A stretch of 53,224 nucleotides of DNA from Halodesulfovibrio spirochaetisodalis (GTDB lineage: Bacteria > Desulfobacterota > Desulfovibrionia > Desulfovibrionales > Desulfovibrionaceae), in contig NZ_JXMS01000026.1 in NCBI RefSeq assembly GCF_001672295.1, forward strand, positions 43,914-97,137, given 5' to 3'. Position numbers and translations under genes: made by a program. Every line of letters starts with the position of its first letter. The first letter of the stretch is position 1. Below, piece after piece: positions 1-8,392 of this stretch. The notes below the pieces were generated by a model, which made no database searches, was not told where the DNA came from, and was given only the letters and a program-made list of their open reading frames with translations.

Positions 1-57
1 TCTGTAGAAAGGTTTCACCCAGCCGTCGGAGGCCACCTATCATCCTCGTAATACAGC
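1..57 (+). ncRNA. possible 3' end of 6S RNA (weak)
   Basis: The first bases up to about position 57 are GC-rich, unlike the AT-rich spacer after them. The stretch GGTTTCACCCAGCC followed by GTCGGAGGCCACC loosely resembles the conserved 3' arm of bacterial 6S RNA (E. coli GGGTTACAGCC...GCGGCGGCATC). The partner 5' arm would lie outside the window, so pairing cannot be tested. An alternative is the last 16 codons of an upstream gene in frame 1, with a stop at 49-51. Confidence 0.2.
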
Positions 58-126
58 AAATATCAAACATGCAGCCATGTAACCATGCTACACTCTTCTG
101 CAATCATACGTACGCAGGAGAAAGAC

Positions 127-1317
127 ATGCGCAAAAAAATTACTGACAACATCTCATGGGTCGGAAAAATAGACTGGGAAATCCGCACAGCACACGGAAA
201 AGAATATTCCACGCATAAGGGTACTTCATACAACGCCTATCTTATCGAAGATGAAAAAACCGCTCTTATTGATACTGTATGGGAACCATATGCTGATGAG
301 TTTGTAACCAACCTCAGACGTGAGATTGATTTAGAGCAGATCGACTACATCATCTGTAATCACGCAGAACCGGATCATAGCGGCGCACTACCAGCCTTAA
401 TGAAATATATACCGGACACACCGATTTACTGCACAAAACAGGCAACACTGTCGCTTTCAGGACACTACCATCAGGACTGGGACTTCCGCACAGTAACCAG
501 CGGAGACACACTGAGCCTGGGCGAAAACACCCTCACATTCTTTCCGGTTCCCATGGTACATTGGCCAGACTCCATGATGACCCACCTTTCCGGCCAGAAC
601 GTCCTGTTTTCCAATGACGCATTCGGGCAGCACTACGCACATGAACTGCTTTTCAATGATCTGGCTGACCAATGCACGCTCTACGAAGAAGCAATCAAGT
701 ACTACGCTAATATTCTCACACCGTTTTCCCCAGTTATTACAAACCGCATTCAAGAATTTCTTGCAACAGACCTTCCGGTAAATCTTATTGCCACCAGTCA
801 CGGTATCTTGTGGCGTGACAATCCTGAACAAATTATTGAGCAATATTTGCGGTGGTCTGATGCGTATCAGGAAGACCAGATAACAATTATTTATGACACA
901 ATGTACAACTCAACCAAGGTAATGGCGGAAACAATTGCAGCAGGCATCTTACAGCATAGCCCGGCAACACACGTAAAACTCTTTCATGCAGCAAAAGCAG
1001 ATAAAAATGACATCATTACTGAAGTTTTCCGCTCAAAAGCTGTACTTCTTGGTTCTCCAACGTTCAATAAAGGCCCGCTGGCAAGCCTTGCCGCCATACT
1101 TGAAGAATTTAGGGGACTAAAATTCACAGGCAAAAAAGCCAGTGCGTTCACTTCCTACGGATGGAGCGGCGAAGCAGCAAAGCTTATGCTTTCAGAGTTG
1201 ATTGATGCCGGTTTTGAGACCGTCGATGAAGGATTCCGCATTAATTGGCGAATGAATGCAGACCAGCGGCACGATGCACTGCAATTTGGAGTGGAGTTCG
1301 CTTCTTTAGTCTTTTAA
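127..1317 (+). CDS. flavodiiron protein (rubredoxin:oxygen oxidoreductase type)
   Basis: A cytoplasmic di-iron flavoprotein of 396 residues that reduces O2 to water (or NO to N2O), with electrons supplied through rubredoxin in Desulfovibrio. The N-terminal metallo-beta-lactamase-like domain has the full ligand set: H79-x-E81-x-D83-H84, H145, D164 and H225, almost identical in position to D. gigas ROO. A flavodoxin domain for FMN begins near residue 252 (YDTMYNSTKVMAETI). There is no fused rubredoxin or reductase, so it is the minimal class A form. The start at 127 is preferred over an in-frame ATG at 85, because AGGAG at 116-120 lies six bases before it. It is followed by a haem lipoprotein on the same strand, 128 bp away. 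Confidence 0.93.
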   Translation: MRKKITDNISWVGKIDWEIRTAHGKEYSTHKGTSYNAYLIEDEKTALIDTVWEPYADEFVTNLRREIDLEQIDYIICNHAEPDHSGALPALMKYIPDTPIYCTKQATLSLSGHYHQDWDFRTVTSGDTLSLGENTLTFFPVPMVHWPDSMMTHLSGQNVLFSNDAFGQHYAHELLFNDLADQCTLYEEAIKYYANILTPFSPVITNRIQEFLATDLPVNLIATSHGILWRDNPEQIIEQYLRWSDAYQEDQITIIYDTMYNSTKVMAETIAAGILQHSPATHVKLFHAAKADKNDIITEVFRSKAVLLGSPTFNKGPLASLAAILEEFRGLKFTGKKASAFTSYGWSGEAAKLMLSELIDAGFETVDEGFRINWRMNADQRHDALQFGVEFASLVF

Positions 1318-1445
1318 TTTTACAAAAAAATAGAAAAATATGATTTATAAGACATATAAACCTAAAATCAACAAGTAATAAGACCCATTACACTTGCCTT
1401 AGGATATACAACATTTAGTCTTATTGACATTGCCGGAGGAAGATT

Positions 1446-1934
1446 ATGAAACGATTTCTGACTGTTGTTTGCATTAGTACAATAATTTTTCTTTTTACAG
1501 CTTGCTCTTTATTTCGACCTGTTAACCAAAAAACACCTCCAGCAACAAGTGCAGCAGAACTTTGGCAATTCATTAAACTAAAAGACAATTACTCTAAGTG
1601 GGATCAATTTGATGACGCCGAAGGATTACTGCAAGCTGCCCCGCCTCACGGCCCATTGGTGAAAATTTATGCAAATGACATCGCGACCGGCTCTACCTAC
1701 ACAGGCAGAAAAGGCTCCATAGTCATCATGGAAAACTACGAAAATGATGGAAAAACACTCCTTACCATAAACCTCATGCAAAAACGCCCCGGCTATGCTC
1801 CGTCCGCCGGAGACTGGTTCTGGGCAACGTATGAGCCGAGTGGAAAAGTTCTGGAAGAAGGTAAAATCAAAAGCTGTGTTGAGTGTCACGTCAGCATGGC
1901 ATTTGATGATTACACGTTCATCCATAAGTGGTGA
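1446..1934 (+). CDS. cytochrome P460-family monohaem lipoprotein
   Basis: A small exported lipoprotein of 162 residues. A signal peptide with a lipobox (FTAC, Cys20) predicts attachment to a membrane facing the periplasm. The rest looks like the cytochrome P460 family fold, ending in a single c-type haem motif, CVECH at 144-148, about 15 residues from the C-terminus. P460-family proteins include hydroxylamine/NO-oxidising enzymes and cytochrome c'-beta NO binders; the substrate here cannot be told from sequence. GGAGGA at 1435-1440 is a strong ribosome binding site. Its position just after an O2/NO-reducing flavodiiron gene suggests a shared link to nitrosative or oxidative stress, but each gene may have its own promoter. 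A bidirectional terminator follows. Confidence 0.8.
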   Translation: MKRFLTVVCISTIIFLFTACSLFRPVNQKTPPATSAAELWQFIKLKDNYSKWDQFDDAEGLLQAAPPHGPLVKIYANDIATGSTYTGRKGSIVIMENYENDGKTLLTINLMQKRPGYAPSAGDWFWATYEPSGKVLEEGKIKSCVECHVSMAFDDYTFIHKW

Positions 1935-2042
1935 TTACGCAACTCGTGTAATAGTTCTCCAGCTTTCCACTCCTGCTGCTCCAAGCCCCCAACCGGAGCA
2001 GGCAAACTCCCTCGTTTGCTGCGGCGCTGGCCCACAGTAAAC

Positions 2043-2085
2043 AAAAAGGCAGAAACGTAGCCGCATCACTACGTTTCTGCCTTTT
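2043..2085. terminator. bidirectional intrinsic terminator
   Basis: Perfect 13-bp arms GGCAGAAACGTAG (2048-2060) and CTACGTTTCTGCC (2069-2081) are flanked by five A on the left and four T on the right. The element sits between the convergent P460 gene and aspS and can end transcripts from both sides. Confidence 0.88.
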
Positions 2086-2109
2086 AGCATTCTATAGCGC
2101 TGAAAAAAC

Positions 2110-3939
2110 TTATTCAGCAGATTCTGTTTTAATTTCGCGCAGACGCAGGCTCAAATCACGAAGCTGGTTATTAGAAACAGCAGATGGTGCGTTTGTGAGC
2201 AGGCAAGTCGCCTTCTGAGTTTTAGGGAAGGCAATAACGTCGCGGATAGAAGCAGAGTTAGTCAGGATCATAACAAGGCGATCAAGACCGAATGCGATAC
2301 CACCGTGAGGAGGTGCGCCGTATTCAAATGCTTCCATGAGGAAGCCGAACTGTTCTTCTGCTTCTTCTTTGGAGAAACCAAGTGCAGAGAACATTTCTTC
2401 CTGACGCTCACGGTTATGCATACGGATAGAACCACCACCAACTTCGCTACCGTTCAGTACGAGGTCGTACGCACGTGCTTTAGCATTTGCAGGATCTGTT
2501 ACCATCACGTTCTCTTCACCATCCTGAGCAGCGGTGAACGGGTGGTGACACGCTACGTAGCGTTTTTCGTCTGCATCGTACTCGAAGAGAGGGAAGTCAG
2601 TTACCCACAGGAAGTTGTAGGTATTCTCAGGAATAAGATCAAAACGTTTAGCAACTTCGATACGCAGGTAACCGAGCGCGTTGTTAACAATCTCTGCAGG
2701 GCCAGCCTGGAAGAATACGATATCGCCAACTTCGAGACCAAGCTCTTCTGTAAGGCCTTTACGCTCTTCATCAGAGAGGAATTTCGCAATAGGAGACTGC
2801 CATTCATCTTCTTTGATCTTGATCCATGCAAGACCCTGAGCACCGTAAATTTTTACGAACTCAGTGTACTGATCGATCTCTTTACGGGAAAGCACAGCGC
2901 CACCCGGTACACGCATAGCTTTAACAAGCTCTGCGGTGGAGAAAAGACGGAAGCCTGAGTCTTTTACAACATGACTTACGTTTTTAAGACGCAGATCAAA
3001 ACGGGTATCCGGCTTATCAAGACCGTACTCTTCAATTGCCTGATCGTATGTCATACGCGGGAAGGTGCTTGGAACCTCAACGTCGAGACAATCTTTAAAC
3101 ACGCGCCCTACGAGGCCTTCCGCCATTGTCTGAACCTGCTTTTCGTCCGCAAAGCTCATTTCGATATCAACCTGAGTAAATTCAGGCTGACGGTCAGCAC
3201 GAAGGTCTTCGTCACGGAAACAACGAACGATCTGGTAGTAACGATCCATACCGGCAGCCATAAGGAGCTGCTTAAAAATCTGTGGAGACTGTGGCAGAGC
3301 GTAGAATTCGCCCTGATTCACACGGCTCGGCACGAGGAAGTCACGTGCGCCTTCCGGTGTAGACTTGGTAAGACACGGAGTTTCCACTTCGAGGAAATCC
3401 AGCTCATCAAGGTAACGGCGGATAGACTGTGCAGCGCGGTTACGGATGATGAAGTTATTTGCAAGCTTAGGACGACGAAGATCAAGGTAACGGTATTCGA
3501 GACGCAGGTTCTCAGATGCTTCCACACGATCTTCAATCTGGAACGGAGTGGTTTTCGCAGTGTTAAGCAGCTTCCACTCTGTTACGTACACTTCAACTTC
3601 ACCAGTCACCATGCCGGTGTTTGTCATCCCCTCAGGGCGATGACGCACTTCACCTTTAACAGCAACAACATATTCAGTACGCAGGATATGTGCGAGTTTG
3701 TGTGCTTCTTTGTTCACGTCAGGGCTGAATACTACCTGAGTAAGGCCTCTGCGGTCACGAAGGTCGATAAAAATCAGGCCACCATGATCGCGACGGAACT
3801 GCACCCAACCCATCAGGCATACTTCTGAGCCGATATTATTGGCATTCAGCTCGCAGCAATTATGGGTGCGAACCCACCCGTTAAGAGGCTCGATGTACTG
3901 CTGATGGTCCTGCTGAATATCCAGATTTTGATCGCTCAT
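2110..3939 (-). CDS. aspS: aspartyl-tRNA synthetase, bacterial type
   Basis: Charges tRNA-Asp (and possibly tRNA-Asn) with aspartate in the cytoplasm; class IIb synthetase, 609 residues, the usual size for the bacterial type with the GAD insertion. Visible parts are the N-terminal OB anticodon-binding domain (near [17 protein letters not shown]), the flipping-loop and catalytic segment [16 protein letters not shown], motif 2 ([19 protein letters not shown]) and motif 3 ([14 protein letters not shown]). In the anticodon domain the residue after RRD is His, as in the non-discriminating P. aeruginosa enzyme, rather than Leu as in E. coli; this hints at relaxed tRNA-Asp/Asn specificity. It lies downstream of hisS on the same strand, separated by a hairpin. 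Confidence 0.97.
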   Translation of the reverse strand: MSDQNLDIQQDHQQYIEPLNGWVRTHNCCELNANNIGSEVCLMGWVQFRRDHGGLIFIDLRDRRGLTQVVFSPDVNKEAHKLAHILRTEYVVAVKGEVRHRPEGMTNTGMVTGEVEVYVTEWKLLNTAKTTPFQIEDRVEASENLRLEYRYLDLRRPKLANNFIIRNRAAQSIRRYLDELDFLEVETPCLTKSTPEGARDFLVPSRVNQGEFYALPQSPQIFKQLLMAAGMDRYYQIVRCFRDEDLRADRQPEFTQVDIEMSFADEKQVQTMAEGLVGRVFKDCLDVEVPSTFPRMTYDQAIEEYGLDKPDTRFDLRLKNVSHVVKDSGFRLFSTAELVKAMRVPGGAVLSRKEIDQYTEFVKIYGAQGLAWIKIKEDEWQSPIAKFLSDEERKGLTEELGLEVGDIVFFQAGPAEIVNNALGYLRIEVAKRFDLIPENTYNFLWVTDFPLFEYDADEKRYVACHHPFTAAQDGEENVMVTDPANAKARAYDLVLNGSEVGGGSIRMHNRERQEEMFSALGFSKEEAEEQFGFLMEAFEYGAPPHGGIAFGLDRLVMILTNSASIRDVIAFPKTQKATCLLTNAPSAVSNNQLRDLSLRLREIKTESAE

Positions 3940-4020
3940 TCTCGTTTCCTTTAAAAAATGTAGTAAAGACAGCTAGGCTGTCCAACGGTTAGGGGTTCTA
4001 CACGATTGGTGTTATCAGAG

Positions 4021-4055
4021 TGCGGAAAATACGGCCGGATCAAACGTTCCGGCCG
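4021..4055 (-). terminator. hairpin between hisS and aspS
   Basis: Arms CGGCCGGA (4032-4039) and TCCGGCCG (4048-4055) form a GC-rich hairpin. In the minus direction it is followed by TATTTT. It is a modest terminator or attenuator behind hisS, so aspS may have its own promoter or receive partial read-through. Confidence 0.55.
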
Positions 4056-4078
4056 GGTAAAATCTGCTTCTGACTATA

Positions 4079-5317
4079 TTAAATATGCTCAATAAGTTCA
4101 GACTGGGAAACTGTGGTTTGCTCACCGGTTTCCATATCTTTGACTACAACAGTTTTCGCTGCAAGTTCGTCTCCGCCAAGGATAAGAGCTTTACGAGCGC
4201 CCTTTTTACCGGCTTGACGCATCTGCGCCTTCATGGATTTGGAGGCAAAACTTACATCACCGGTCTTTCCGGCAAGACGCAATGTCTGTGCAAGCATCAG
4301 GCCATCTTCAAGGCCATTTTCGTCAAGCACTGCAATGTAGAAATCAGGCTGCACAACTTCGCGCTCTCCGAGCATAAGCGCAAGACGCTCCATGCCGCAG
4401 GCAAAGCCGATACCCGGAACATCTGCACCGCCGAGCTGCTTAATCAGCCCGTCGTAGCGTCCGCCACCCGCTACGGAACTCTGCGAACCGATAGCGTTGG
4501 AAACAACCTCAAAGGTTGTGCGGTTGTAGTAGTCAAGGCCGCGTACAAGACGGTCATTCTGTATAAACGGAACATCTGCGGTACGCAGTGTTGAAAGCAC
4601 CTTATCATGGTGAGTACGGCAAGTCTCACAAGTGTGTTCGATGATTGTCGGAGCACTTTCAGTCAATGCTTTACAACCAGGAACCTTACAGTCCAGTACG
4701 CGAAGCGGATTGGTATCCATACGGCGACGGCAGTCTTCGCAAAGCTCTTCTTTATTCAGATTAGCAAGAAAGCTGCGCAATGCTTCATTGTACTGCGGAC
4801 GGCACTCACGACAACCAAGAGAGTTAACCTCAAGCACAAGCTCCTTAAGACCAATTTTGGTAAGGAACGTCATAAGCATAAGGATAACTTCTGCGTCTGC
4901 ATGCGGCTCATCAGGGCCAAGGCACTCACAGTTGATTTGATGGAACTGGCGCATACGTCCTTTTTGCGGACGCTCGTACCGGAACATAGGGCCGAAGGTG
5001 AAAAGCTTGGAAATCTGCTCTGATGCGTTCACATTGCCTTCAATGTATGCACGCATAACACCTGCGGTTGCTTCCGGACGCATAGTAAGAGAACGACCTT
5101 TACGGTCATCAAAAGTGTACATTTCTTTCTGTACAACGTCTGTTTCATCGCCAATAGAGCGTTTAAAAAGCTCTGTACGCTCAAGAATAGGCGTACGCAG
5201 TTCTTTGTACCCAAAACTGCCAAAAACTTCGCGTGCAACAGTTTCCATAAAGGTAAAGGTGTCGCTCTCCGGAGAGAACATATCCGCAAAACCTTTAATT
5301 CTTTTTACTTTACTCAT
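4079..5317 (-). CDS. hisS: histidyl-tRNA synthetase
   Basis: Class IIa synthetase that charges tRNA-His, 412 residues. Motif 2 (FRYERPQKGRMRQFHQINCE), the histidine-specific loop (VRGLDYYNRTTFEV), the glycine-rich AGGGRYDGL and motif 3 (GIGFACGMERLALML) are all present. The last ~90 residues form the anticodon-binding domain. The start at 5317 gives the usual N-terminus (MSKVKRIKGFADMFSP) with AGGA upstream; the reading frame is open 33 codons further but that extension is not typical of the family. It precedes aspS on the same strand, a pairing common in bacteria. Confidence 0.97.
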   Translation of the reverse strand: MSKVKRIKGFADMFSPESDTFTFMETVAREVFGSFGYKELRTPILERTELFKRSIGDETDVVQKEMYTFDDRKGRSLTMRPEATAGVMRAYIEGNVNASEQISKLFTFGPMFRYERPQKGRMRQFHQINCECLGPDEPHADAEVILMLMTFLTKIGLKELVLEVNSLGCRECRPQYNEALRSFLANLNKEELCEDCRRRMDTNPLRVLDCKVPGCKALTESAPTIIEHTCETCRTHHDKVLSTLRTADVPFIQNDRLVRGLDYYNRTTFEVVSNAIGSQSSVAGGGRYDGLIKQLGGADVPGIGFACGMERLALMLGEREVVQPDFYIAVLDENGLEDGLMLAQTLRLAGKTGDVSFASKSMKAQMRQAGKKGARKALILGGDELAAKTVVVKDMETGEQTTVSQSELIEHI

Positions 5318-5396
5318 GCCGGTTCCTAAAAATTGTATTTTTTTCAATGTGCTGCACACCCTGCATTGCAGCAAATCAGAGATGCCGTTTGCACAT

Positions 5397-5436
5397 AAAA
5401 AAAGCTGTGTCGGCAAAATTGTGCCGAAACAGCTTT
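5397..5436 (-). terminator. intrinsic terminator of the methyltransferase gene
   Basis: In the minus direction the arms AAAGCTGT-TTCGGCAC and TGCCGACACAGCTTT pair and are followed by a run of seven T. It lies just downstream of the methyltransferase stop and upstream of hisS. Confidence 0.8.
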
Positions 5437-5453
5437 GAGTAGTCTAAAGTCGC

Positions 5454-6245
5454 TTACTTGTCAAAAGCAGAAGAAGAGTTTCTGGCAGCAATATTAGTGC
5501 GACAAGCATTCATAATTGCAGGTTTTGCACCACATTTTTTAACCATCAGAGGAATTGTCATTCCTGCCTCATTGTTATCTATGCAGATGCCGGAAAGTGC
5601 GCCCACACCGTATGGAACCACACTCGAATTAAGCCAGTTATACACAGGCGCATCCTTCCATGTGCTCACAGGACCAAGCAATACAGAACGGCGCGTTAGC
5701 ACACCAGAGGCAGCCTGATTGCGCACCATACGGTCAAGCGTGAGAGGACTGAGCCAGTTCCTGTGCTTACCGTACACCTCGACAGACCAGTTGCGGAACA
5801 AGTAGTATAGCGACCACTTTGAATACGCAGTCACAATAACGCCACCGGAAGCAACCCGTAGCGACTCTGCAATAACTGCTTCAGGATCGTCTACAAATTC
5901 GAGAACAGAGCCAACGCCAACGTAGTCAAACTGATTATCATCAAACGGCAGGTGTTCTGCTCTTCCTAAAAAAAACTCTGCACGACATCCAAGTAAGTCT
6001 CTGGCTGCTTCAAGCATAAGAGGAGAGCAGTCCAGCCCTGTAACATCAAAGCCGGCATGATAAAACATCTCGGTGACAAGCCCTGTTGCACAGCCAACCT
6101 CAAGAAACCGTCTGCCGCGTCTAGGCCAGCCGGAAATCAAGTCAGCCACGAGCTTCATCTTTGAGCGCAACGCAAGCACGCCTGCCGGAGACTCTGCCCA
6201 TCGACGGTATTCATTCACAAGTTTTTCATCAGCCCAAATTGTCAT
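5454..6245 (-). CDS. class I SAM-dependent methyltransferase
   Basis: A 263-residue soluble protein with a Rossmann-type SAM-binding domain. Motif I is FLEVGCATGLVTEMF near residues 46-60, followed by the acidic end of beta-2 (VTGLDCSPLMLEAARDL), LPFDDNQFDYVGVGSVLEFV as motif II/III, and a C-terminal cap. The pattern is that of the Methyltransf_11 group acting on small molecules, quinones or lipids; the substrate is not evident. AAGGTGA stands before the ATG. It is a single gene ended by its own terminator, divergent from the region in front of the thioesterase. Confidence 0.85.
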   Translation of the reverse strand: MTIWADEKLVNEYRRWAESPAGVLALRSKMKLVADLISGWPRRGRRFLEVGCATGLVTEMFYHAGFDVTGLDCSPLMLEAARDLLGCRAEFFLGRAEHLPFDDNQFDYVGVGSVLEFVDDPEAVIAESLRVASGGVIVTAYSKWSLYYLFRNWSVEVYGKHRNWLSPLTLDRMVRNQAASGVLTRRSVLLGPVSTWKDAPVYNWLNSSVVPYGVGALSGICIDNNEAGMTIPLMVKKCGAKPAIMNACRTNIAARNSSSAFDK

Positions 6246-6645
6246 GTCAGATCACCTTGTTGCAAAAAAGTATGCATCTCAGGATATACCAAGCAAAAAC
6301 AACCTCTGCTCAATCAGCTCAAAAATAGTACTCGAACTCTCCCTCCGCAAGCAACCACAAACTGGTACTCAAACCAGTCGCCACCTATATACCAACCAAC
6401 CGCCATCTTTCTGTAAAAAAACGGCACAGGAAGAAGGATATCTTTGTAACACTAACCCTATCGTCTGCATTGCAAAGAAAAGGTATACTGCCGTAAAGAA
6501 GGCATGCAGCCTCTACAGATTCTCTTGCATATTTCATTTTCCAACATTATGACTCTACTTAGAAATAAAGCAATATTAGGTAGATGTATTGCCGCAACAC
6601 GTAATGAAAGATATAGAACCCAGTTATTCTGGGCAGGGAGACTCT
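6246..6645. other. gene-free divergent spacer
   Basis: About 400 bp between the divergent methyltransferase and thioesterase genes, expected to hold both promoters. I see only a short inverted repeat (ACTGGT/ACCAGT, 6361-6378) and no convincing coding frame or RNA. In-frame ATGs for the thioesterase at 6589 and 6604 lack a good ribosome binding site. Confidence 0.5.
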
Positions 6646-7176
6646 ATGGAAGGTCGGAGCGTAACCAGCAGCGAAACACTCATGACTCACCGAGCGTTAC
6701 CGGGCGATACAAATGCAGCTGGTAATGTACACGGTGGTGTAATTTTAAAGCATATCGATCTCGCAGGAGCAGTTTGCGCCATGCGTCATGCAAGAGGATG
6801 CACAGTAGTAACTGCCTCTATAGACCGCATGGAATTTAAGGCACCTGTACACGTGGGAGAGCTTATGGTTTTAAAATCCTGCGTCAACTTTGTGGGATCA
6901 AAATCCATGGAAGTAGGGGTTCGGGTAGAATCTGAAAACCTGCTTACAGGAAACATCCGCCACGTTGCATCTGCGTACTTAACGTTTGTGGCAATGGATA
7001 CTGATAAAAAGCCGACAACCATCCCACCTCTTGTAATTGAGACTCAAACTCAGGAACGAAGATTGCAAGAAGCTGCGCTGCGACGAGCTGCAAGGAAGGC
7101 TGAACGAAAACGGGAAAAAATGACCCAGGATCAAATGGAGCAAAGCCCTATCTACAGCCCGGAAGAGGTATTTTAG
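6646..7176 (+). CDS. acyl-CoA thioesterase, hotdog fold (YciA/BFIT type)
   Basis: A cytoplasmic 176-residue protein that hydrolyses acyl-CoA to free acid and CoA. The hotdog core is visible: MTHRALPGDTNAAGNVHGG is the family's N-terminal motif (LPGDTNxxGxxxGG), followed by the long helix (VILKHIDLAGAVCAMRH) and the strand VVTASIDRMEFKAPVHVGE. The last ~40 residues are a charged Arg/Lys/Glu-rich helix (RRLQEAALRRAARKAERKRE), probably a coiled-coil tail that most relatives lack. The start at 6646 is chosen because AGGGAG (6635-6640) precedes it; two earlier in-frame ATGs lack this. It stands alone. Confidence 0.88.
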   Translation: MEGRSVTSSETLMTHRALPGDTNAAGNVHGGVILKHIDLAGAVCAMRHARGCTVVTASIDRMEFKAPVHVGELMVLKSCVNFVGSKSMEVGVRVESENLLTGNIRHVASAYLTFVAMDTDKKPTTIPPLVIETQTQERRLQEAALRRAARKAERKREKMTQDQMEQSPIYSPEEVF

Positions 7177-7178
7177 CG

Positions 7179-7215
7179 GTGTTTTTTGCTTCTTCCACTA
7201 AGGCAAAAAAGCACC
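7179..7215 (+). repeat. inverted repeat after the thioesterase gene
   Basis: GGTGTTTTTTGC (7179-7189) and GCAAAAAAGCACC (7203-7215) are nearly perfect arms immediately after the stop codon. The hairpin lacks a T-run on its 3' side, but the T-rich arm could still act as a weak terminator or protect the 3' end. Confidence 0.5.
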
Positions 7216-7371
7216 CTGCAGTAAAAGACAAATAACTGACACTCCCATAAAGGGTTGATGCCTGCTTACCGCACTAGTCGCAAACTGTTAAACAGCCCCG
7301 ACATCACAACAGGGATTATTCCTGCCGAGCAGGGATACTCTGTTACTCTTTTTGAACAAAGAAATGATATG

Positions 7372-7794
7372 AACAAGGCAAAATCGCCGCCTTGTTTAGG
7401 GGGCATGGGTTTATATAAGCTACGCTATGTTGTGCATCTGCACCCGGACAAGTAGCCCCCCCTACCATGTAGAGCAACTAGATGCACAATAAGTAGAATC
7501 CCCCTTCTACTGCTTATTACCCATTGCCCCCATTTATATCTTATCGACATAGATTAGTGTTTCTTTACAATCCTACGCCATTCCGCCCTATTACAACATG
7601 TATTTTCTGTTAATCATCCGTAGTTATAGGCAGTTTTGTTTTATAAAAAGCGCACCGGACTTCACCACAAAGACACCAAATCTTAATTCCGAATAAAACA
7701 GTATAATTACCTGTCCAGAAACATTACAATAACAGTTGCACCAGACTGCAAAACTAAAAAAACGGATAAAGAGTATAACCCCTCATCCGTTTTT
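7372..7794 (+). ncRNA. candidate structured RNA with C-rich loops
   Basis: No supported gene lies between 7177 and 7849. On the plus strand a series of hairpins can be read: AACAAGGC/GCCTTGTT (7372-7396), GTGCA/TGCAC (7432-7443), GTAG-CCCCCC-CTAC (7451-7464) and AGTAGAA-TCCCCC-TTCTACT (7492-7511, extendable by AATA/TATT). The region ends at a good terminator (7757-7794). Loops of five or six C resemble those that regulatory RNAs use to bind G-rich ribosome binding sites. No promoter is clear and the ends are guesses. A 66-codon frame at 7255-7455 is not supported. Confidence 0.35.
7757..7794. terminator. bidirectional terminator facing perR
   Basis: AAAAACGGAT (7757-7766) pairs with ATCCGTTTTT (7785-7794), with an inner GAG/CTC pair. 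It terminates perR transcripts on the minus strand and any plus-strand RNA from the preceding spacer. Confidence 0.8.
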
Positions 7795-7849
7795 CCAGTT
7801 CATGGCAAAGGGCAGATGACAAATTCACCCACCCCGCGGAAAATGTGCA

Positions 7850-8239
7850 TTAATTGTGTGTCTGGCAAGCGTCACATACGCCTTCAAACTCAATATATGC
7901 AGCATGAATAGTAAAGCCGGGAGCCTCAGCACCCCGGGCGGAAGCGATGTATTCAGCGTTCATCACGTCGCCCACCTTACCGCAAATGCTACAACGAACA
8001 TGAGCATGAGGATTCGTATTACCGTCAAACCGTTTCTGTGATCCTGCATGTTCGAGTTTAAGAATATCTCCACTCTCTGCAAGCACATCAAGGTTACGGT
8101 ACACTGTGCCCAGACTAATGCGCGGCAACCGCTGTCTGACCATGTCGTACACTTCATCTGCTGTTGGATGTGTAGTGACCTTACACAGCTCTTCAAGGAT
8201 AACCTTGCGCTGCTTGGTCATACGTGTCTGTACAGCCAT
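7850..8239 (-). CDS. Fur-family regulator, PerR-like
   Basis: A 129-residue metal-dependent repressor. The N-terminal winged helix (residues 8-70; SLGTVYRNLDVLAESG is the recognition region) precedes the metal-sensing dimerisation domain. Structural zinc ligands are C83-x2-C86 and C122-x2-C125. Asp72 in RFDGNTNPHAH occupies the position that is Asp in PerR and Glu in Fur, with His78 and His80 as further ligands, so peroxide sensing is more likely than iron sensing. It has a clear promoter (8270-8298) with an inverted repeat inside the spacer, suggesting autoregulation. It is a single gene behind the moaC terminator. Confidence 0.88.
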   Translation of the reverse strand: MAVQTRMTKQRKVILEELCKVTTHPTADEVYDMVRQRLPRISLGTVYRNLDVLAESGDILKLEHAGSQKRFDGNTNPHAHVRCSICGKVGDVMNAEYIASARGAEAPGFTIHAAYIEFEGVCDACQTHN

Positions 8240-8269
8240 ACGTGCACCCCCTGTTATTAGTAATAGTTT

Positions 8270-8298
8270 TTAGTATCGACTTATCGATATGTTGTCAA
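8270..8298 (-). promoter_or_regulatory. sigma-70 promoter of perR with internal operator-like palindrome
   Basis: On the minus strand TTGACA (8293-8298) and TACTAA (8270-8275) are separated by exactly 17 bp. The spacer overlaps ATCGA-N4-TCGAT (8275-8288), a 14-bp inverted repeat where a repressor would block polymerase. The perR ATG is 31 bases below the -10. Confidence 0.75.
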
Positions 8299-8335
8299 CA
8301 CCCAAAAATTTTATTTCAACTGACTAAAATGCAAA

Positions 8336-8370
8336 AGAAAAAGCCCTCACATTATGTAAGGGCTTTTTCT
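8336..8370 (-). terminator. terminator of the DUF4340-rpoZ-dnaJ-moaC run
   Basis: Twelve-base arms AGAAAAAGCCCT (8336-8347) and AGGGCTTTTTCT (8359-8370) flank an 11-base loop. The T-rich arm on either strand makes it work in both directions. It lies directly after moaC. Confidence 0.87.
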
Positions 8371-8392
8371 CTTTGTCCTGTGTCCAGTACAA

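Noticed and set aside
457-843. 128-codon frame on the minus strand inside the flavodiiron gene
   Set aside because: A shadow of the real gene; no family features and no ribosome site.
2305-3828. Long plus-strand frames (217 and 285 codons) opposite aspS
   Set aside because: They mirror aspS codon structure and encode Cys/Phe/Thr-rich nonsense.
6380-6395. TGGTATATAGGTGGCG (minus) with GG-N10-GC spacing before the methyltransferase gene
   Set aside because: Only the invariant GG and GC fit; there is no TTGC at -12 and no activator sites.
7255-7455. 66-codon frame with GYSVTLFEQ, which resembles a piece of a Rossmann FAD fold
   Set aside because: The start codons lack a well-spaced ribosome site, the rest matches nothing, and the frame overlaps strong RNA hairpins. 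It is at most a remnant.
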